A DNA stretch of 7,041 nucleotides from an uncultured Lachnospiraceae bacterium (GTDB taxonomy: Bacteria > Bacillota_A > Clostridia > Lachnospirales > Lachnospiraceae): positions 1 through 7,041 of the forward strand of contig CAMWWF010000149.1 of the NCBI GenBank assembly GCA_947177885.1, read 5' to 3'. A model generated the notes under the pieces. That model was not told the origin of the DNA, did not search any database, and saw only the letters and a program-made list of their open reading frames with translations. Positions 5,766-7,041 of the stretch are shown here, one piece after another. The position numbers and the translations under genes were made by a program. Each line of letters starts with the position of its first letter. The first letter of the stretch is position 1.

Positions 5766-7041
5766 ATGAGTATTCGCAAAAAGCTATTTGGGGACAGAGC
5801 ATTTTATAAAATGGTTCTGGGAGTGGCGGTCCCCATGATGATCCAGAACGGTATCACTAACTTTGTGGGTCTGCTGGACAATATTATGGTAGGGCGCGTG
5901 GGAACGGAGCAGATGTCCGGCATTGCCATTGTCAATCAGTTGATGTTGGTGTTTAATCTGGCGATTTTTGGCGCTATTTCCGGTGTCGGCATCTTTGGGG
6001 CGCAGTTTTACGGGTGTAAGAATCATAAGGGAGTGCGGCACACCTTTCATTTTAAGATATACGCCTGTCTGCTGATCGTGATCTTGGGTATCCTGTTCTT
6101 TCTGGCGGGAGGGGAACAACTGATCCTGCTCTACCTTCACGGGGAGGGAAATGACGCGGCATTGCAGGCTACACTGGAATACGGTAAGGAATATCTGCTG
6201 GTAATGCTGTTTGGACTTCTGCCCTTTGGCGTGGAACAGATATATACCAGTACCCTGCGGGAATGCGGCGAGACTAAGGTGCCCATGGCAGCAGGCGTGA
6301 CAGCGGTATGTGTAAATCTGGTGCTGAATTATCTGCTGATCTTCGGAAAGTTTGGAATGCCGGAACTGGGGGTGGTGGGCGCCGCCATTGCTACCGTGGT
6401 GTCCCGGTATGTGCAGGCGGCAATCGTCGTATTCTGGACTCACAGGCATACGCAGCGTATGCCCTTTATTGTGGGAGCTTACAGGGAATTTAATATTCCC
6501 GGTCAATTGACGGTGAATATTTTCAAGAAGGGACTCCCCCTGATGATCAATGAGATCCTCTGGGCGGCAGGCATGGCATCCCTGACCCAGTGCTACTCCA
6601 TGCGGGGACTGGATGCGGTGGCTGCGCTGAATATCTCCACCACCATCACCAATCTGTTCAGCGTGATCTATATGGCAATGGGAGGCGCCATCTCCATTAT
6701 CATAGGGCAGCTTCTGGGAGCGGGGCAGATGGAGGAGGCGAAGGATACGGATGTGAAGCTGGTGGCTTTCTCGGTATTCTCCTGTGTGACCATCGGCGGA
6801 GTGCTGATCCTGATCGCACCGCTGTTCCCCCGGATGTATAATACCACAGATTCCGTGAAGACCCTTGCCACGGCGCTTCTGCGGGTGGCGGCAGGCTGTA
6901 TGCCCCTTGCCGCGTTTATCCATGCATCATATTTTACGCTGAGATCCGGAGGCAAGACCATTGTGACTTTCCTTTTTGACAGTGTATTTCTGTGGTGCGT
7001 CAGCATCCCGGTGGCATATGTGCTGAGCCGTTTTACCGGAT
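5766..7041 (+). CDS. MATE-family multidrug/cation efflux transporter (3' end cut off)
   Basis: The frame is open from ATG(5766), preceded by AAAGGTG at 7 nt, to the right edge with no stop: 425 codons. MATE proteins usually have about 440-460 residues, so probably only the last helix and tail are missing. The protein is very hydrophobic, with about 11 predicted membrane segments near residues 16-38, 53-78, 96-114, 140-160, 172-194, 201-225, 255-277, 284-312, 331-355, 365-390 and 396-422. That fits the 12-helix, two-bundle MATE plan. The half-molecule repeat is visible: TLRECGETKVP (163-173) in the N-half resembles TLRSGGKTIV (391-400) in the C-half. The start MVLGVAVPMMIQNG followed by DNIMVG is typical of the family. 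MATE pumps in the cell membrane export cationic drugs or metabolites using a sodium or proton gradient. The substrate cannot be predicted. No functional link to the glucan genes is evident. Confidence 0.9.
   Translation, partial: MSIRKKLFGDRAFYKMVLGVAVPMMIQNGITNFVGLLDNIMVGRVGTEQMSGIAIVNQLMLVFNLAIFGAISGVGIFGAQFYGCKNHKGVRHTFHFKIYACLLIVILGILFFLAGGEQLILLYLHGEGNDAALQATLEYGKEYLLVMLFGLLPFGVEQIYTSTLRECGETKVPMAAGVTAVCVNLVLNYLLIFGKFGMPELGVVGAAIATVVSRYVQAAIVVFWTHRHTQRMPFIVGAYREFNIPGQLTVNIFKKGLPLMINEILWAAGMASLTQCYSMRGLDAVAALNISTTITNLFSVIYMAMGGAISIIIGQLLGAGQMEEAKDTDVKLVAFSVFSCVTIGGVLILIAPLFPRMYNTTDSVKTLATALLRVAAGCMPLAAFIHASYFTLRSGGKTIVTFLFDSVFLWCVSIPVAYVLSRFTG

Noticed and set aside
5784..6923. Minus-strand 379-codon frame opposite the MATE gene
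   Set aside because: The plus strand encodes a clear MATE membrane protein over the same stretch. The antisense product is His/Gln-rich with no domain and no credible start.

Overview
The window reads like a piece of a Clostridia chromosome, most likely Lachnospiraceae. The reasons are strong GGAGG/AGGAGG ribosome binding sites, moderate GC, an oxygen-sensitive NrdG2-type radical-SAM activase, and protein sequences of clostridial type. This placement is inferred from sequence style only. There is no sign of phage, plasmid, insertion sequence or CRISPR.

Layout. On the minus strand at the left is tadA (tRNA adenosine deaminase, 544 to 44), reading off the left edge. A divergent gap of about 555 nt (545-1100) follows, with no credible gene. 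It holds a degenerate four-unit tandem repeat, a candidate extended -10 promoter, a 15-nt palindrome, an 11-nt direct repeat, an element with competing base-pairing (878-959), a second candidate promoter with a cre-like site between its -35 and -10, a 16-bp dyad over that -10, and a hairpin before the ribosome binding site. On the plus strand come glgP (compact alpha-glucan phosphorylase, 1101-3371), malQ (4-alpha-glucanotransferase, 3387-4877), an nrdG-like radical-SAM activase (4961-5662) and a MATE-family efflux transporter (5766 to the right edge, cut off before its stop).

How the genes work together. GlgP and MalQ form a classic alpha-glucan-degrading pair only 15 nt apart. MalQ disproportionates short maltodextrins into chains long enough for GlgP, which releases glucose-1-phosphate. 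The cre-like site suggests carbon catabolite control. The activase and the transporter follow on the same strand after gaps of 83 and 103 nt without an obvious terminator. They may be read through, but their functions are unrelated to glucan use.

No clear new multi-gene system is present. The parts most worth a second look are the intergenic region upstream of glgP, above all the 878-959 element and the 583-720 repeat, and the departures of this GlgP from usual active-site motifs.
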